Translations under genes and position numbers: made by a program
Source: Eriocheir sinensis
Lineage: Eukaryota > Arthropoda > Malacostraca > Decapoda > Varunidae
NCBI RefSeq assembly: GCF_024679095.1
Contig: NC_066516.1
Location: 2,073,958-2,137,957 of the forward strand
Reading direction: 5' to 3'
Length of the DNA stretch: 64,000 nt
Shown here: positions 13,289-24,152 of the stretch, piece after piece
How positions within the stretch are numbered: the stretch's first letter is position 1
Layout: the number at the start of each line of letters is the position of its first letter
Notes under the pieces: generated by a model
Told to the model about the DNA's origin: nothing
Databases searched by the model: none
Seen by the model: the letters and a program-made list of their open reading frames with translations, nothing else

Positions 13289-14509
13289 CTACACAGGAGG
13301 AACTGAGCTGAGAGGGGTACTGGCTGTTGCCTGAGGCTGGGGATCGGCCGCCGGCGAAAGCGGCAGAGAAGAGGACCCTCCAGCGTCAGCAGTCACAGGA
13401 GCCGGGCCAGGAGGAGGACATGGAGCAGGGGGGGCAGGGCGAGCTTCCACAGCAGTGAGGCGCACAGAAACTTGAGCCAGGACAACTGAGAGGTTGGCTA
13501 TTTCCTTTTGTAGGGAAAGTAGAATACTACTAGAGAGGTCAGCAGCAGAAGCGGAGACTAGTGGACCCCCAGCGGGGACTGCAGGGGCAGGTGAGGACTC
13601 ACTGACAGTGCCAGCGGAAGGTTGTCGAGGTCCAGAGCTTGGTAAAGGAGTTTCCCAGGCATTATGGGCAGGGGGCGGTGCAGGGCGGTAGGCTGCAGAA
13701 GGGACAGTTTGATGGGTGTAGGGGTCTGACTGCTCCCGAAGGGGGCTGAAGAAGGGGGCAGGTTTCACAGGACACGCCCTGGAGTGGGCATTATGAGGAC
13801 CACCACAATTGCAGCACCGAGGAGGAATGGAGGCACCGTCCTGGATACGTTTCCGACACTCCTCCGAAAGGTGGCGGCCAGCACAGAACCGACACCGAGG
13901 CAAGGATCTACACTTCCAGTCCTTATGACCCCAGCGACTGCAATGGTGGCAGATGTCAGGCTCATGTCGGTAAGGAGTGACCCGCTTCCTGCCAACACCA
14001 CATATCCACACTTCATCAGGAATGTCACCCTGCACTGAACCAAGTAGTTGTGGACGCGCCTCCAGTCCCACAAACCGCCTCTTCAGTGACAGAAAGCCCG
14101 GAGGAGTGGCTAAGCAGTTCACCGACACATAGGTGGGCACACTATGAACGAGAACAGCTCTTGGTGACCATTCCAACGGGACCAGGATCTCCCCAAGAAA
14201 GCCCTGCGTCACAAGCTGGTCGTACACTGGCCCAGTATCCAGCGTGATGTAAGGAACGTTCCTACCTTCCTTGAACAGCGGGTTGGCCTCTGGGTGCTGT
14301 TGGAGGAGTCCCATGAACCACAGGTGTTTGGCAGCCGTCGAGTTCTGACCTGTGGTGAGGGGCCACAACAAACTGCGCCGTGTCTTGGGCACCTGTCCCT
14401 GTGTAGCAGTAACACCCGCAGCTGCTGATACATCCATACTGTGACCCTCTTCCGGGGCGGGAGGGACGAGAGCCGCTTCTGCCGGACCGGGAGGACTCAG
14501 CTGAGGCAC
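13289..14509 (-). CDS. LINE A ORF1 protein (zinc-knuckle)
   Basis: An open frame of 406 codons encoding the nucleic-acid-binding ORF1 protein. A conserved central block (KHLWFMGLLQQHPEANPLF; CLATPPGFLSLKRRFVGLE) is followed by three consecutive knuckles: CHHCSRWGHKDWKC, CRFCAGRHLSEEC and CCNCGGPHNAHSRAC. The C-terminus is rich in Pro, Ala and Ser. It aligns with copy B ORF1 from about a third of the way in, so the 5' end is truncated or the N-terminus differs. The start codon (14509) lies only 14 bp from the 3' tail of copy B, leaving no 5' UTR. Intact as a frame, but the partner ORF2 is dead. Confidence 0.85.
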   Translation of the reverse strand: MPQLSPPGPAEAALVPPAPEEGHSMDVSAAAGVTATQGQVPKTRRSLLWPLTTGQNSTAAKHLWFMGLLQQHPEANPLFKEGRNVPYITLDTGPVYDQLVTQGFLGEILVPLEWSPRAVLVHSVPTYVSVNCLATPPGFLSLKRRFVGLEARPQLLGSVQGDIPDEVWICGVGRKRVTPYRHEPDICHHCSRWGHKDWKCRSLPRCRFCAGRHLSEECRKRIQDGASIPPRCCNCGGPHNAHSRACPVKPAPFFSPLREQSDPYTHQTVPSAAYRPAPPPAHNAWETPLPSSGPRQPSAGTVSESSPAPAVPAGGPLVSASAADLSSSILLSLQKEIANLSVVLAQVSVRLTAVEARPAPPAPCPPPGPAPVTADAGGSSSLPLSPAADPQPQATASTPLSSVPPV

Positions 14510-14870
14510 GGGCGGCGAGGAGGGTGATTGATTGATAGTTTATTGTTGCAGATAAACGACAAGGGAGAAGGGAGGAACATGCCATCCCAACCCCCAGGCA
14601 GGACAGAGTGTGATTATACAACTATTAATACATGTGTAGGTAGCACCATGAAATTAAAAAGATACAATGGTAGGAAGGAAAGCACAACAAGGGAGGGGGC
14701 AGTACCTCCCCCTGGACAATAAGACAATAAAATGTGGGGACGGAGAACATTGCCCAAGCACTAGATGGGAATGAATACAGAGATAGAGTAATACTAGTCC
14801 TTAAAGTAAAATACTGCAGAGATCACAGCCTTGTATAGCACGGCAGTAGTTCAGGCTGCCACACACGGCA

Positions 14871-16042
14871 TCACCACCTTGGTGCAAACTGAGGGTGTTC
14901 TTTGAGGATAGCAGGGAGGACATCGTGGTTCAGGAGCCAACAAATTGTCTGGGGCAGGTCAAGGCAGTCCCGTGGCTTAAACTTAGCAATGAGAGGGCAT
15001 TCCATGACATAGTGATGCAGTGTGTTGCCCCTCGGCCTGGCACAGAGCGTGCAGCAGACACCAGGGGAGTTACTAACCTCCCAGTAGTACCTATAGCCTA
15101 GCCTAAGGCGCATTGCTACCACATCCTGAGGGGCACTGTGTCGCCCATAGGGGTAAACACAGCGCTGGGAGACACTAACATAGTGGAGGCTGCTGGCGCT
15201 GCCATTGTCACAGCAGTGTCTGAGTTGGGTAGCAATGCTATCACGTGAATAATGCCTAAGTCTATTCTTAACATAGCTAAGCGTATAGTCAGTGCCAGGG
15301 TCCACTGTGTCATCCTGAAGGGCTCGTCGAGCAAGGCAGTCTGCCTTCTCATTGAGCTGGATGCCCACATGAGAGGGCACCCAGGTGAAGTGGACCGTGG
15401 CACCTGCGGCCTCAAGGGCACGGACGGCAGTCAGGTACTTAGCTACAAGATCACAGTCGGCAGGGGAGGAGGACACAAGTTCATGCAATGCAGCCTGGCT
15501 ATCGACAAACAAGTAGACATTTTCGTGCAAAGCTGCTACAGTGTGGAGAGCCTCAAGGATGGCATACAGCTCAGCCCGGGTCGAGGACAGGTACCCCGGC
15601 AGCCGCCTGGTAACCTCAATGTCAGTGTACTGGGTGGGGGAAGCGTAATCCCGGATAAACACGCCACAGCCCGACCTGGTGCCATCTACGGAGCCATCAC
15701 AGTACACATGGACAGCCCGAACACGGGGGTACTTGGACAGTTTGACCATGAAGTGATCCTGGAGGACATGGGGAAGCCAATCACGTTTAGGGAAAGGTAG
15801 TTGTTCAACGTCTACACTGACACGAGAGGGAGGCCAGGCAGGTTGGGCCGGGGAGTAACCAGGCCTAAGCACGCTTCTAACACACCCGTCTCTGCTAACA
15901 TGAGATAAATTTTCCTAAGGTAGGAGGTAACAGGAGCCCTGGAGTCACGGTGCAGAGTTACCAGTGCCTGGTGAAGGGGCACTGCACCAGCACGAAGCAG
16001 GCGGCTGACGGTGCGACAAGTAATTTCCCAGATTCTGTCCAC
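14871..16042 (-). pseudogene. LINE B RNase H and C-terminal motif
   Basis: RNase H motifs are VHVYCDGSVDG, STRAELYAI, LFVDSQAAL and WVPSHVGIQLNEKAD, followed by GYRYYWEVSNSPGVC and a CTLCARPRGNTLHHYVMEC zinc motif near the stop. The piece at 16042-15812, which joins RT to RNase H (RIWEITCRTVSRLL), is in another frame, so at least one indel lies near 15850. Otherwise the domain is intact. Confidence 0.92.
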
Positions 16043-16067
16043 AACACGAGGCAGATTCAGTTCTGCC

Positions 16068-16979
16068 TCATGACCTCAAGTTTTGCAGTTCTGGGCACCC
16101 CAGAATGAGGCGCATGGCCTCATTTTGAATAAGTTCCAAGGGGTGAAGCTGTGCCGCACTAAACTGTACCAAAACAGGGGCAGCATAATCAATGAGGGAC
16201 CTGACGACAGAAAGGTAAAACATCCTGAGGACAGGGATGCCGACTCCAAGGCCCCTGTTAGCCAAAACCTTAAGAGGAGCTAACCTAGGAAGGCGGATGT
16301 TCTGAACATGAGTGACGCTCTGCACAGATTTCTGGAAGCTGACAGGGGCGCCTAAGTACTTGTATGTAGGAACTCTAGCTAAAGGAGTGCCATTAATGCT
16401 GGGCAGATGAGAAACTCTCCTCCCACTGGCTTGAAATTTCGTCTTAGTTTCATTGATGACAAGGCCCATTTGTTCACACAGCGCTGACAGCTGCTCCAAA
16501 GCTAAACTGAGAAAAGCAGGACTGCTGCATTGCACAAGGATGTCATCTGCATAGATAATGACCTGAGTATTGCCCGGAAAGGGCCACCGAGCAATTTTGT
16601 CCATTAAAATGTTGAAAAGCATGGGGCTGAGGACACCCCCTTGCGGTGTGCCCAGCTCAAACACTTCCTCCGTGGAGGTAGCACCCTGGAAGACCACTTG
16701 CGCCCTCCTACCATACAAATAGTCCCTGATCTAGCTTAACAGTCTTCCACGGACACCCTGCAGAGTGAGTTCCTCCATTATGACATCCTTGTTGGCCCTA
16801 TCAAAGGCCCCTTTTAAGTCCACAAAAGCGCGACAATTTACGTCTGGATTACTAAGGCACTTAAGAAAACAGTCACTGGTGGAACGGCCCTTCATAAACC
16901 CATGTAAGTTTGGGGAGAGCCGGTCCCCCAGCTTATAGAGAAGTCTGTTCAAGATCACCCGCTCTAACAGTTTACACAC
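16068..16979 (-). pseudogene. LINE B reverse transcriptase
   Basis: RT motifs are AFVDLKGAFDRANKD, GTPQGGVLSPMLFNIL and VIIYADDILVQC (YADD). A single in-frame stop at 16731-16733 (TAG where copy A has a Trp codon) interrupts it. A frameshift near 16975 separates it from the N-terminal RT motif VPIPKGDGTFRPISLTSC in the preceding frame, and another near 16082 follows ILGCPELQN. These few lesions suggest a moderately recent loss of function. Confidence 0.93.
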
Positions 16980-18500
16980 AGCTCGTCAGGGAGATAGGGC
17001 GAAAGGTGCCATCACCCTTGGGGATGGGAACGATCAATGCAGCTTTCCACGGAGGGGGGAGGCAACCTGCGGCAAACGACATGTTGAACAGGTCAAGCAG
17101 GGGGTTGTCGCCTTGCACAACGAGTAAGGCATTAAGAATGTCGTAAGTCAACCCGTCGTGGCCCGGGGCTGTCGACTTGCCATGTTTGACGGCAAGAAGG
17201 AGTTCATCGTGGGTAATGGGGACACATGTGTCATCCAGAAGTGTGACGTGGTGCTGAACGAGGGCCATCCGCCGCTCCCTGTGGCGGGCAAGTTCGGCCT
17301 GGTGTTGTGCAGGGAGACCACCAAGGGAGGAGGCCCTCTGCCACTGGCACATCAGGTCGGCCCGGCCCGCAGGGTCAGGGTCACTCACCAGCCGTTTGGT
17401 CCTCCCTCTCACCCTGTTGACATGGTGCCAAACCTCCCGCAGGGAGCGGGTCTTGCGCACGCTGGCAAGGAAGGCGACCCAGTGTCGTGACCGGGCCTCT
17501 TGTCTGAGTTCAGTGAGGTGGCGCGCCACAGCGACCATGGCATCGCGGGCAGCCCGATCGGCGGGGTCCTGCTGCCAGCGCCGCTGGTACGAGGCAAGGG
17601 TCCGCTGACAGTTGGAGACAGCCGGGTCCGAGGCATAGGTCTGCAGGCGGCGCTTGGCGGGCCTTGGAGGGGCCCTGCCAGCTGCAACAAAACTCTCGAC
17701 GGTGTCCAGCAGGCCGTGGTACAGCGAGGCGGCGTCGGTAAAGGATCCCTTCACAGTATGGTACCACGCCCCGACTTCGGCAACGAGGCGCGGCATCCGG
17801 GCAGCAGGGACAGCCAACCGCTTCCGGGACACAGCAGGGGCAGGCTGGATCGGGATGGTCGTCTCCAGGGCAAAGTGGTCACTCAGCAAACACCTGGAAA
17901 TAAGGGTCTGGGCAGTAAAAGCTGGCATGTTAAAAAGAGTGACATAGTCTAACCTGCCCCCCTGAACATGTGTGGGCACATTATCCCCCGTGAGGACAGC
18001 CGTCTCGGAGGCATCAAGGAAGGCCTTCCAGCGGACACCATTGACATTATTGGTGCGGTGACTACCAAGATCTCGGTGGCGTGAGTTAAGATCCCCCACA
18101 AGAACAGTCGGCTCCTCATGAACATAATCAGGAAAGTTAGCAAGATTTAAAGCCCCCGCATGAACATACGTGTTAACAAAAAATAGGGTTTCACCCATTT
18201 GGAGTAAAGAAACAGTGATATATTCAATGCCCTCATTAATACCCATGGCCTCAAAAACTATCGCCGTCCCCTGTCTGACGTAGCCATCCCCCGGGTACTG
18301 CCTGCTGCGCCATCTAAGACATATAAATCATACCCCCTCAGGTCCGACACCCGTGGCCCAACCTCCTGAAGAGCAACGATATCTGGCCTATGAGTGATGA
18401 CATAGGAGTGAAGGTCAGTGAAGCGGGCATGTAGCCCGTTGACATTCCAAGTTAAGAGGCGGACACACTCACTGGTCAGGAGGGGGTGGTTGCCGGTCAA
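16972..18500 (-). pseudogene. LINE B endonuclease, linker and start of RT
   Basis: The N-terminal endonuclease (18500-18258) has LLTWNVNGLHARFTDLHSY and PDIVALQEVGP. A frameshift near 18250 leads into a 424-codon frame with VLVGDLNSRHRDLGSH, LLSDHFALETTIP (catalytic DH) and the linker to VPIPKGDGTFRPISLTSC. It overlaps the RT segment by a few bases in a different frame. Start: the codon at 18500 follows ORF1 within about 45 bp. Confidence 0.92.
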
Positions 18501-18542
18501 GGAGTGGGGTGATCCGATGATGGAGCTCAGCCACCTGCTGAG

Positions 18543-20207
18543 TCAGGGAAGCAAACTGCGCCAGCAGCACCTGGAGTGTGGCCTCCCACTGCAGTGGAGG
18601 ATCAGCAGGTGAAGGTGAAGGACCTGTCTTCCCTCGGCAGCTGCAGTCACCACAGCCGGTGGGGTTGCAGGGGTGTTCTGCATCTGGCCCGCAGGGGGAA
18701 CCACACTGGCCCCACTATCGGCGTCCATGGCCTCACCAGCAGACGGCAGGGCAGGGCACGGGGCCGGGGCTGAAGCTGGAGCAGGGGCCGGGATGGAGGA
18801 GAGCTCACGCACAGGCGGGGGCGTGGAGACTCGCTGCTCCAAGGCCGCCACCCTGGAGATCGTTGCAGCCAGCGTCTCCTGCAGCTGGGTGACTGCAGCG
18901 AGGATTTGATGGAGGACAGGGGTCGACCCATCGACAGCGGGGGGACTGGCAGCCGGCACAGGGGGGACGGTAGGCTGTGGCTGGGGTGCCGGAGCAGGAG
19001 CCTGGCGAGGCACAGGGGTGGCAGTGGGTGAGGCTGGGGCAGCAGGGGCGGACGAGCCCGGCAGGGGCGGAAACTCGGACGTTGTGGGAGCCCCCCGGGC
19101 CCAGGCCGAGGACTGAGGGAGAGGAGCAGGGCGGAACACAACCCTAGGGCGGCCTTGCTGAGGGTGGTGGTCAGGCGCCGCGACCCGAGATGGTTTAGGC
19201 TTCATCGGGCAGGAGTGGTAGTGGGCGTTATGCTCACCACCACAGTTGCAGCACTTAAGGGGGACTGGTGTGCCCGCCTGGATCTTCTGGAGGCACAGAG
19301 CTGATTTGTGCGTGCCCGCACAATACCGGCACCGAGGGGCCGATCTGCAGCGCCACTCCTGATGGCCCCACCGGCAACAGTGGCGACAGATGTCGGGCTC
19401 CGCCGTGTAGGGCTCCACAGCCTTACGACCCACCCCGAGGAGGTGCACCTCTGTCGGGACGTGGCCAACCACTGCTCCAAGAAGCTGCGGGCGAGGGGCC
19501 GTGCCCGCATACCTGCGCTTTAACCACAGAAAGTTGTCTGGGGTCTCAATGAGGTTGGCATTCATGTAGAGCGGCACATTGTGGATGATGACAGTGTGCT
19601 GCCGCTCCGCTGCATTTTCGACCAAAACAACGTCGAGGAACCCCTCAGTGAGGAGCCGCTTGTAGAAGGCGACGTCGTCCCTGACCGTGAGATAAGGTCG
19701 GAGCCTACCCTCCTTGAAGAGCGGCTCCAACTCACCGTGCTGCTTCAGTAGAGATGCAAACCACGTGTATTGCTGGGCTGGTGTCAGCCCGGCCTCGGCG
19801 GGGAAGTCGAGGCGGCGGCGGGTGGGTTGGCGCGGGGCCGCGGCTGGGTGCGTGTCCTCCAGGGGCACCTCACCGTCGACCAGGACAGTTTCAGAGCTAC
19901 CAGACTGCACACCCTCCATGGGTGCGGTGGCAGCTTTAACAGGAGAGGCAGTGGGGGAGAGGCAGCCAGGATTATCCGGCTTGAGCCGCTTGCTAGCGCT
20001 GGCCACGTGGTCCTCCGAACAAAGGCGAGGGTCAAGTTCGGCAGAGTCGGCCATCTCTTCAGTCTCCTCAGACCACAGGCGCCGTTCCTCAGGGGCAGGA
20101 CACTGCCCGGAAGCCGCCGAGTAGGGATGGTCGTTAGCCATGTCCTCTAGACACCGTTTATTCCGTGGAAGGCAGGGCATCCACGGACGGAGCACAGGAC
20201 AACGCAC
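18543..20207 (-). CDS. LINE B ORF1 protein (zinc-knuckle)
   Basis: A 554-codon open frame. The N-terminal third is low in motifs; the central block has WFASLLKQHGELEPLFKEGR and FLWLKRRYAGTAPRPQLLG. Three knuckles follow (CRHCCRWGHQEWRC, CRYCAGTHKSALC, CCNCGGEHNAHYHSC), then a Pro/Ala-rich tail. It acts as an RNA-binding chaperone in the retrotransposition particle (family knowledge). Several Met codons near 20200 could be the start; the longest is given. The C-terminal 40 residues overlap the 5' side of ORF2's leader. Confidence 0.87.
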   Translation of the reverse strand: MRCPVLRPWMPCLPRNKRCLEDMANDHPYSAASGQCPAPEERRLWSEETEEMADSAELDPRLCSEDHVASASKRLKPDNPGCLSPTASPVKAATAPMEGVQSGSSETVLVDGEVPLEDTHPAAAPRQPTRRRLDFPAEAGLTPAQQYTWFASLLKQHGELEPLFKEGRLRPYLTVRDDVAFYKRLLTEGFLDVVLVENAAERQHTVIIHNVPLYMNANLIETPDNFLWLKRRYAGTAPRPQLLGAVVGHVPTEVHLLGVGRKAVEPYTAEPDICRHCCRWGHQEWRCRSAPRCRYCAGTHKSALCLQKIQAGTPVPLKCCNCGGEHNAHYHSCPMKPKPSRVAAPDHHPQQGRPRVVFRPAPLPQSSAWARGAPTTSEFPPLPGSSAPAAPASPTATPVPRQAPAPAPQPQPTVPPVPAASPPAVDGSTPVLHQILAAVTQLQETLAATISRVAALEQRVSTPPPVRELSSIPAPAPASAPAPCPALPSAGEAMDADSGASVVPPAGQMQNTPATPPAVVTAAAEGRQVLHLHLLILHCSGRPHSRCCWRSLLP

Positions 20208-20209
20208 GT

Positions 20210-20455
20210 CTACACAGCACGGCCGTGTAGACGAGACTCTCGCGAGGAGGGTGACTCCGAGCGTGACTTTTCTTCCATTGTGGCGGGCGATGGCGAGGAG
20301 GTGGAGGAGGCGTCACTTGTTGTACTACCGGCTTGACTGTTGGCAGGACTCCGTGAACGGTCTCTGGGCTCATTGCCAGGAAGGGAGGAAGCACGCTCCC
20401 GCCGGAGAAGCTGCCTGGACCGAGCAAGGCGACGTTTTTTGGCTTTGTTTTTCAT
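20210..20455 (-). CDS. Small Arg/Ser-rich frame upstream of LINE B ORF1
   Basis: An 81-codon frame beginning MKNKAKKRRLARSRQLLRRE, then Ser-rich. It ends three bases upstream of the ORF1 start given above. It may be the true basic N-terminus of ORF1 (with one frameshift or stop between) or a 5' UTR frame. No counterpart is visible in the truncated copy A, so it cannot be tested here. Confidence 0.4.
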   Translation of the reverse strand: MKNKAKKRRLARSRQLLRRERASSLPGNEPRDRSRSPANSQAGSTTSDASSTSSPSPATMEEKSRSESPSSRESRLHGRAV

Positions 20456-20985
20456 AACAAAGTCAGCGTGGGGGACGGGTCACGGGAGCGTAAACCAAGC
20501 AACCCGCGTGCGGGCAGCAGGAGAACTGTGTGTATTAGGGGTGGGCAGGTACCGGTACCAGTACCGGTACTAACGGTACCAGCTAAACGGTACGGTACCG
20601 GTACCAGATTGCTCGGTACCGGTACCAGTTGCTCGGATTTATTTATTGGATTTATTGATAATTCTTCATGTCCGATTTTTTTTTTTAGGTTGCTAATAAA
20701 TATTGTTATTGTTATTAGACTATGATCGAGTACATCCATAATAACTATACATGCTATTTTTTTATCGAAAAAATAAATATTCACTTCATTCAGAGAGAGA
20801 GAGAGATCACCACTTAGTAAGTGGATATCTCGGTGATATGGGTAGTGGGTACTCGATCATAGTCTAATAACAATAACAATATATATTAGCGTTTTCTAAA
20901 GACTCGTGGGACTCACTAACTTTTAACCCAAGACTTCGTTTTCTTTTTACTTGCCACTGTTAAATTCGTATGACTCGTTAACTTT

Positions 20986-20988
<3 letters not shown>

Positions 20989-21059
<71 letters not shown>

Positions 21060-21177
21060 ATATTTATCCAATAAAGCATTAACGAAAAAAGAGTTTGAAT
21101 CCCTTGGCGAGAGTTTTTGGCTATAAAGAATTGCATGATGAATTATATAAGATGATTAAATATTGGAGGTGTAGCAG

Positions 21178-21247
<70 letters not shown>
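20989..21247. repeat. Two (GA)n arrays
   Basis: Pure GA at about 20989-21056 and 21179-21247, separated by 120 bp. Smaller runs lie at 20793-20816 and 22121-22150 in the same element. Confidence 0.95.
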
Positions 21248-21249
<2 letters not shown>

Positions 21250-21269
21250 ACCACTTAGTGAGTGGATAT

Positions 21270-22115
21270 CTCGGTGATATGGGTAGTGGGTACTCGATCA
21301 TAGTCTAATAACAATAACAATATTTATTAGCAACCTAAAAAAGAAAAAGAATCGGACATGAAAAATTATCCAGTAACTCCAATAAATAAATAAAATAATG
21401 GAAACGGGAGCTGTGATGGAAACGGAAAGCAGGACAAAATGGTGGGAACTTGGGGAGACGGTCAGCGGGGCAGTGACTCAGCGTCTACACACAGGGCTCA
21501 TACCACATGGAGGCGGGCGAGCACCGAGCGTCACTTAAAGGACCTAACGGCAATGCGCAGTGCCGAGTGATCATTAAGCTTCCCGGAACCCAAGTGATCA
21601 TGATGCTTCGCGGTACCAGTACCGATAGCAGCTATCGATACCAGTACCGGTACCTGGTATCGATAACTGCTATCGGTACTGGTACCGCGAAGCATCATGA
21701 TCACATGATGCTTCGCGGTACCAGTACCGATAGCAGTTATCGATACCGGGGTATCGATAACTGCTATCGGAACTGGTACGGCGAAGCATCTTGATCACGT
21801 GGGTTCCGGGAAGCTTAATGATCACTCGGTGCTCGCCCGCCTCCATGTGTTATGGGCCCTGTGTGTAGACGCTGAGTCACTGCCCCGCTGACCGTCTCCC
21901 CAAGTTCCAACCATTTTGTCCTGCTTTCCGTTTCCTTACAGCTCCCGTTTCCATTATTTGATTTATTTATTGGAGTTACTGGATAATTCTTCATGTCCGA
22001 TTCTTTTTCTTTTTTAGGTTGCTAATAAATATTTTTATTGTTATTAGACTATGATCGAGTACATCCATAATAACTATACATGCTATTTTTTTTTCGAAAA
22101 AATAAATATTCACTT

Positions 22116-22125
<10 letters not shown>
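21270..22125. repeat. Long inverted repeat (palindrome core)
   Basis: The arm at about 21290-21600 (AATAACAATATTTATTAGC through CAAGTGATCATGATGCTTC) is repeated inverted at about 21790-22050. The centre (21600-21790) is built of further inverted GCTATCGATA / TATCGATAGC and GGTACC units. The direct copy of the outer segment at 20640-20800 also matches 21975-22130. A single strand would fold into a very long hairpin. Confidence 0.85.
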
Positions 22126-22150
<25 letters not shown>

Positions 22151-22155
<5 letters not shown>

Positions 22156-22320
22156 CATAGATTTACATAGAAAATTAGACCACACAGACCCCATGGTACA
22201 GACTAGGTGATCTGTCCTTAAACCTAAGTGATTTTACATTAATCAGAAGGCTCCTAAACGTTGCATTAATTTTCTACTCTAGTTGATATTAAGTTGAAGG
22301 AAGAGAGAGGGTTTTCTTTA
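22151..22320 (-). mobile_element. LINE family F, 3' end fragment
   Basis: It matches 56097-56235, the 3' UTR of a LINE whose ORF end is at 56222, and 54815-54885. It begins at GATTTACATAG next to a (GA)n run, the same junction as in the other copies. A short 5'-truncated insertion inside the hAT element. Confidence 0.8.
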
Positions 22321-22465
22321 CAGGAAATTTGTTTGGGAATTTCATCAGAAGTCATTAAGAAAAAAAACTCCTTTGGGTACCGGTACCGGTACCGGTACTA
22401 ACGGTACTTGAGTTTTCGGTACCGGTACTACCGTTACTCAAATTAACGGTACTTGCCCATCCCTA

Positions 22466-22473
<8 letters not shown>

Positions 22474-22541
<68 letters not shown>
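22474..22541. repeat. (TA)n microsatellite
   Basis: About 68 bp of TA between the hAT target duplication and repeat X. Confidence 0.95.
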
Positions 22542-22543
<2 letters not shown>

Positions 22544-22567
22544 TACAAGCCGGCACACCTTAGCGGA

Positions 22568-22774
22568 CACACTTCAGACCATCATTATGAAAACCCTACA
22601 ACCATAAGTATACCTGGTATCTCGTTCCTAGTGGGCCCATGGGGGAAGGGACATTGTGGTAGTTTTGGGGAGGAAGGATCAGGTAACCTCGCAGCCTGTC
22701 ACAGGTGAGTCGGTGGGTGTGATTCAGGCCTTACAAGTGTATATTGCGATCAATAAATTCGCAATACTACCACG
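22568..22774 (+). repeat. Dispersed repeat X, direct copy
   Basis: Inverted partner of 179-381. About 25 bp of extra sequence (from GCTACAAGCCGG) lies between it and the TA array. Homology ends at CGCAATACTACCAC. Unidentified family. Confidence 0.75.
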
Positions 22775-22878
22775 ATTTATCTTCATAGGCCGTGCTTTCT
22801 ATTACCTTTTTACCGCGTCCACATCACCTTTTAACAACCCATTTGCTACATCCCGTTACGTTTTTGCTACGTTATATC

Positions 22879-24050
22879 CAAAGCTGGGCGTTATCTCGAT
22901 AAGGTATCGCGATACCTTATCGCTGATAACAAAATCGGGTTATCGGCCATCCGCTGCTAATTTAAATATATATCGGTATCTTCGTTACTTCTGTAACCAA
23001 ATTAGCGATAATCGCTACTTTTTCCGCCTCAGAAAAAAAAAAAAACTGTCTACTCCTTAGTGCGCATGCCTGGCCCGGGCGCCCGGTGTTGTTTGATAAA
23101 ACTTCGGGGTATGAAATATCTTCGGTGAAGAGATTTCATACTTATCATGAACATTAGAACACTATAGGTTATTTCTTTATGTTAAACCCAAAAATCAATA
23201 TATCAAAGAGAAAAATCATTTAACTGCCCTAAAAATGAATATTCACTGCCTCAAATTTGATATTCCATATTCGTTTGTGAGCATGCCATGGTATTGAAGG
23301 CACCCGGTGTTGTGTTATTTGGTGTCCCATTGTCAAAAGCTGGCGCTTTTGTTTACAAACACTGGTCTCTCGTGAACTGCGCAACATTCAGACCAGTAAG
23401 CGTAGCCTTGTACAGTCTCACAAAGCTTTTTAACACATTAAGAGTAGTTGCTGGAAGGCTGAATCAGACAAACAGTACCACCATCCTCGCTGTATCTAGA
23501 ACGACACTCTGTACATATAACTCGTACAGAGTGTCTGTCTAGAAACAGCGAGGATGGTGGTAGTGGTACTGTATGTCTGATTCAGCCTTCCAGCAACTCT
23601 TTATTACGGTTAAAATGCTTTGTGAGACTGTACAGGTCTACGCTTGCTGGTCTGAGCATGCGCAGTTCACGAGAGACCAGTGTTTGTAAACAAAAGCGCC
23701 AGCTTATGATGATGGGGACGCTAAATAACACAACACCGGTTCAGGCATTTCTAGTATTACTCCATATGTACGTGTCAACGTGTGGTTTTCAGGTTTTGTA
23801 AGTTTTTTAAAATACAGATAATGAAAATTTGAATTCATCTATGTTTTTTATTTGAAATATCAATATAGTATCGTTTTCGCCTATCGGACTTATCGCTAGC
23901 TAGTATCGGAATTGTGGATTTATATCGGGTATCGGTTATCGGTTATATTTGTGTCTCCAGTTAACGAAAATCGGTTATCACTGATAAGGTTTTCCATTAT
24001 CAGTTATCGGTTATCAGGAATAAGGTTTTCTGTTATCGTGCCCAGCTATG
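22879..24050. mobile_element. hAT family 3, copy A
   Basis: Ends CAAAGCTGGGC and, inverted, CATAGCTGGGC, flanked by GTTATATC / TTTATATC (7 of 8 bases equal). Copy B at 39267-40462 lies in the opposite orientation. Near both ends are repeated GATAAGG / TTATCGG words. The centre (about 23290-23760) is a near-perfect inverted repeat of roughly 215 bp per arm around GTACATATAACTCGTAC. No transposase is present. Confidence 0.88.
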
Positions 24051-24152
24051 TTTATATCTTTATACCTTTAGCGCTAAGTCTATAATATTACCAAGTCAAG
24101 TCATACGCAGGTTAATTGTGGGAGGAGACCCGTACAGCACAGGCGTGGTTTC

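Larger units (their letters stand above)
14523..20527 (-). mobile_element. I-like LINE copy B, nearly full length
   Basis: About 6 kb with the complete order ORF1 (18543-20207), endonuclease, linker, RT, RNase H and C-terminal motif, then a 3' UTR ending in TCAATCAATCA. The 3' tail meets the 5' end of copy A within a few bases. The 5' end reaches a GTGTGTATATA array that was later entered by the hAT element at 20536. It belongs to the same family as copy A but is a distinct subfamily. ORF2 has about four lesions. Confidence 0.92.
20536..22465. mobile_element. hAT-type fold-back element with GGTACC iterons
   Basis: Flanked by the perfect 8-bp duplication GTGTGTAT (20528-20535 and 22466-22473). 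The termini are TAGGGGTGGGCAGGTACCG and, inverted at the right, TAGGGATGGGCAAGTACCG. The GGGTGGGCA start and 8-bp duplication are hAT-like. Both ends hold arrays of GGTACCGGTACC-type words. The interior is a large imperfect palindrome with (GA)n arrays; no transposase is present. A fragment of the same family starts at about 59989. Confidence 0.9.

Noticed and set aside
18543..20207. Plus-strand frames opposite LINE B ORF1 (18578, 19268, 19714, 19770)
   Set aside because: Antisense shadows in GC-rich sequence of a recognised minus-strand ORF.
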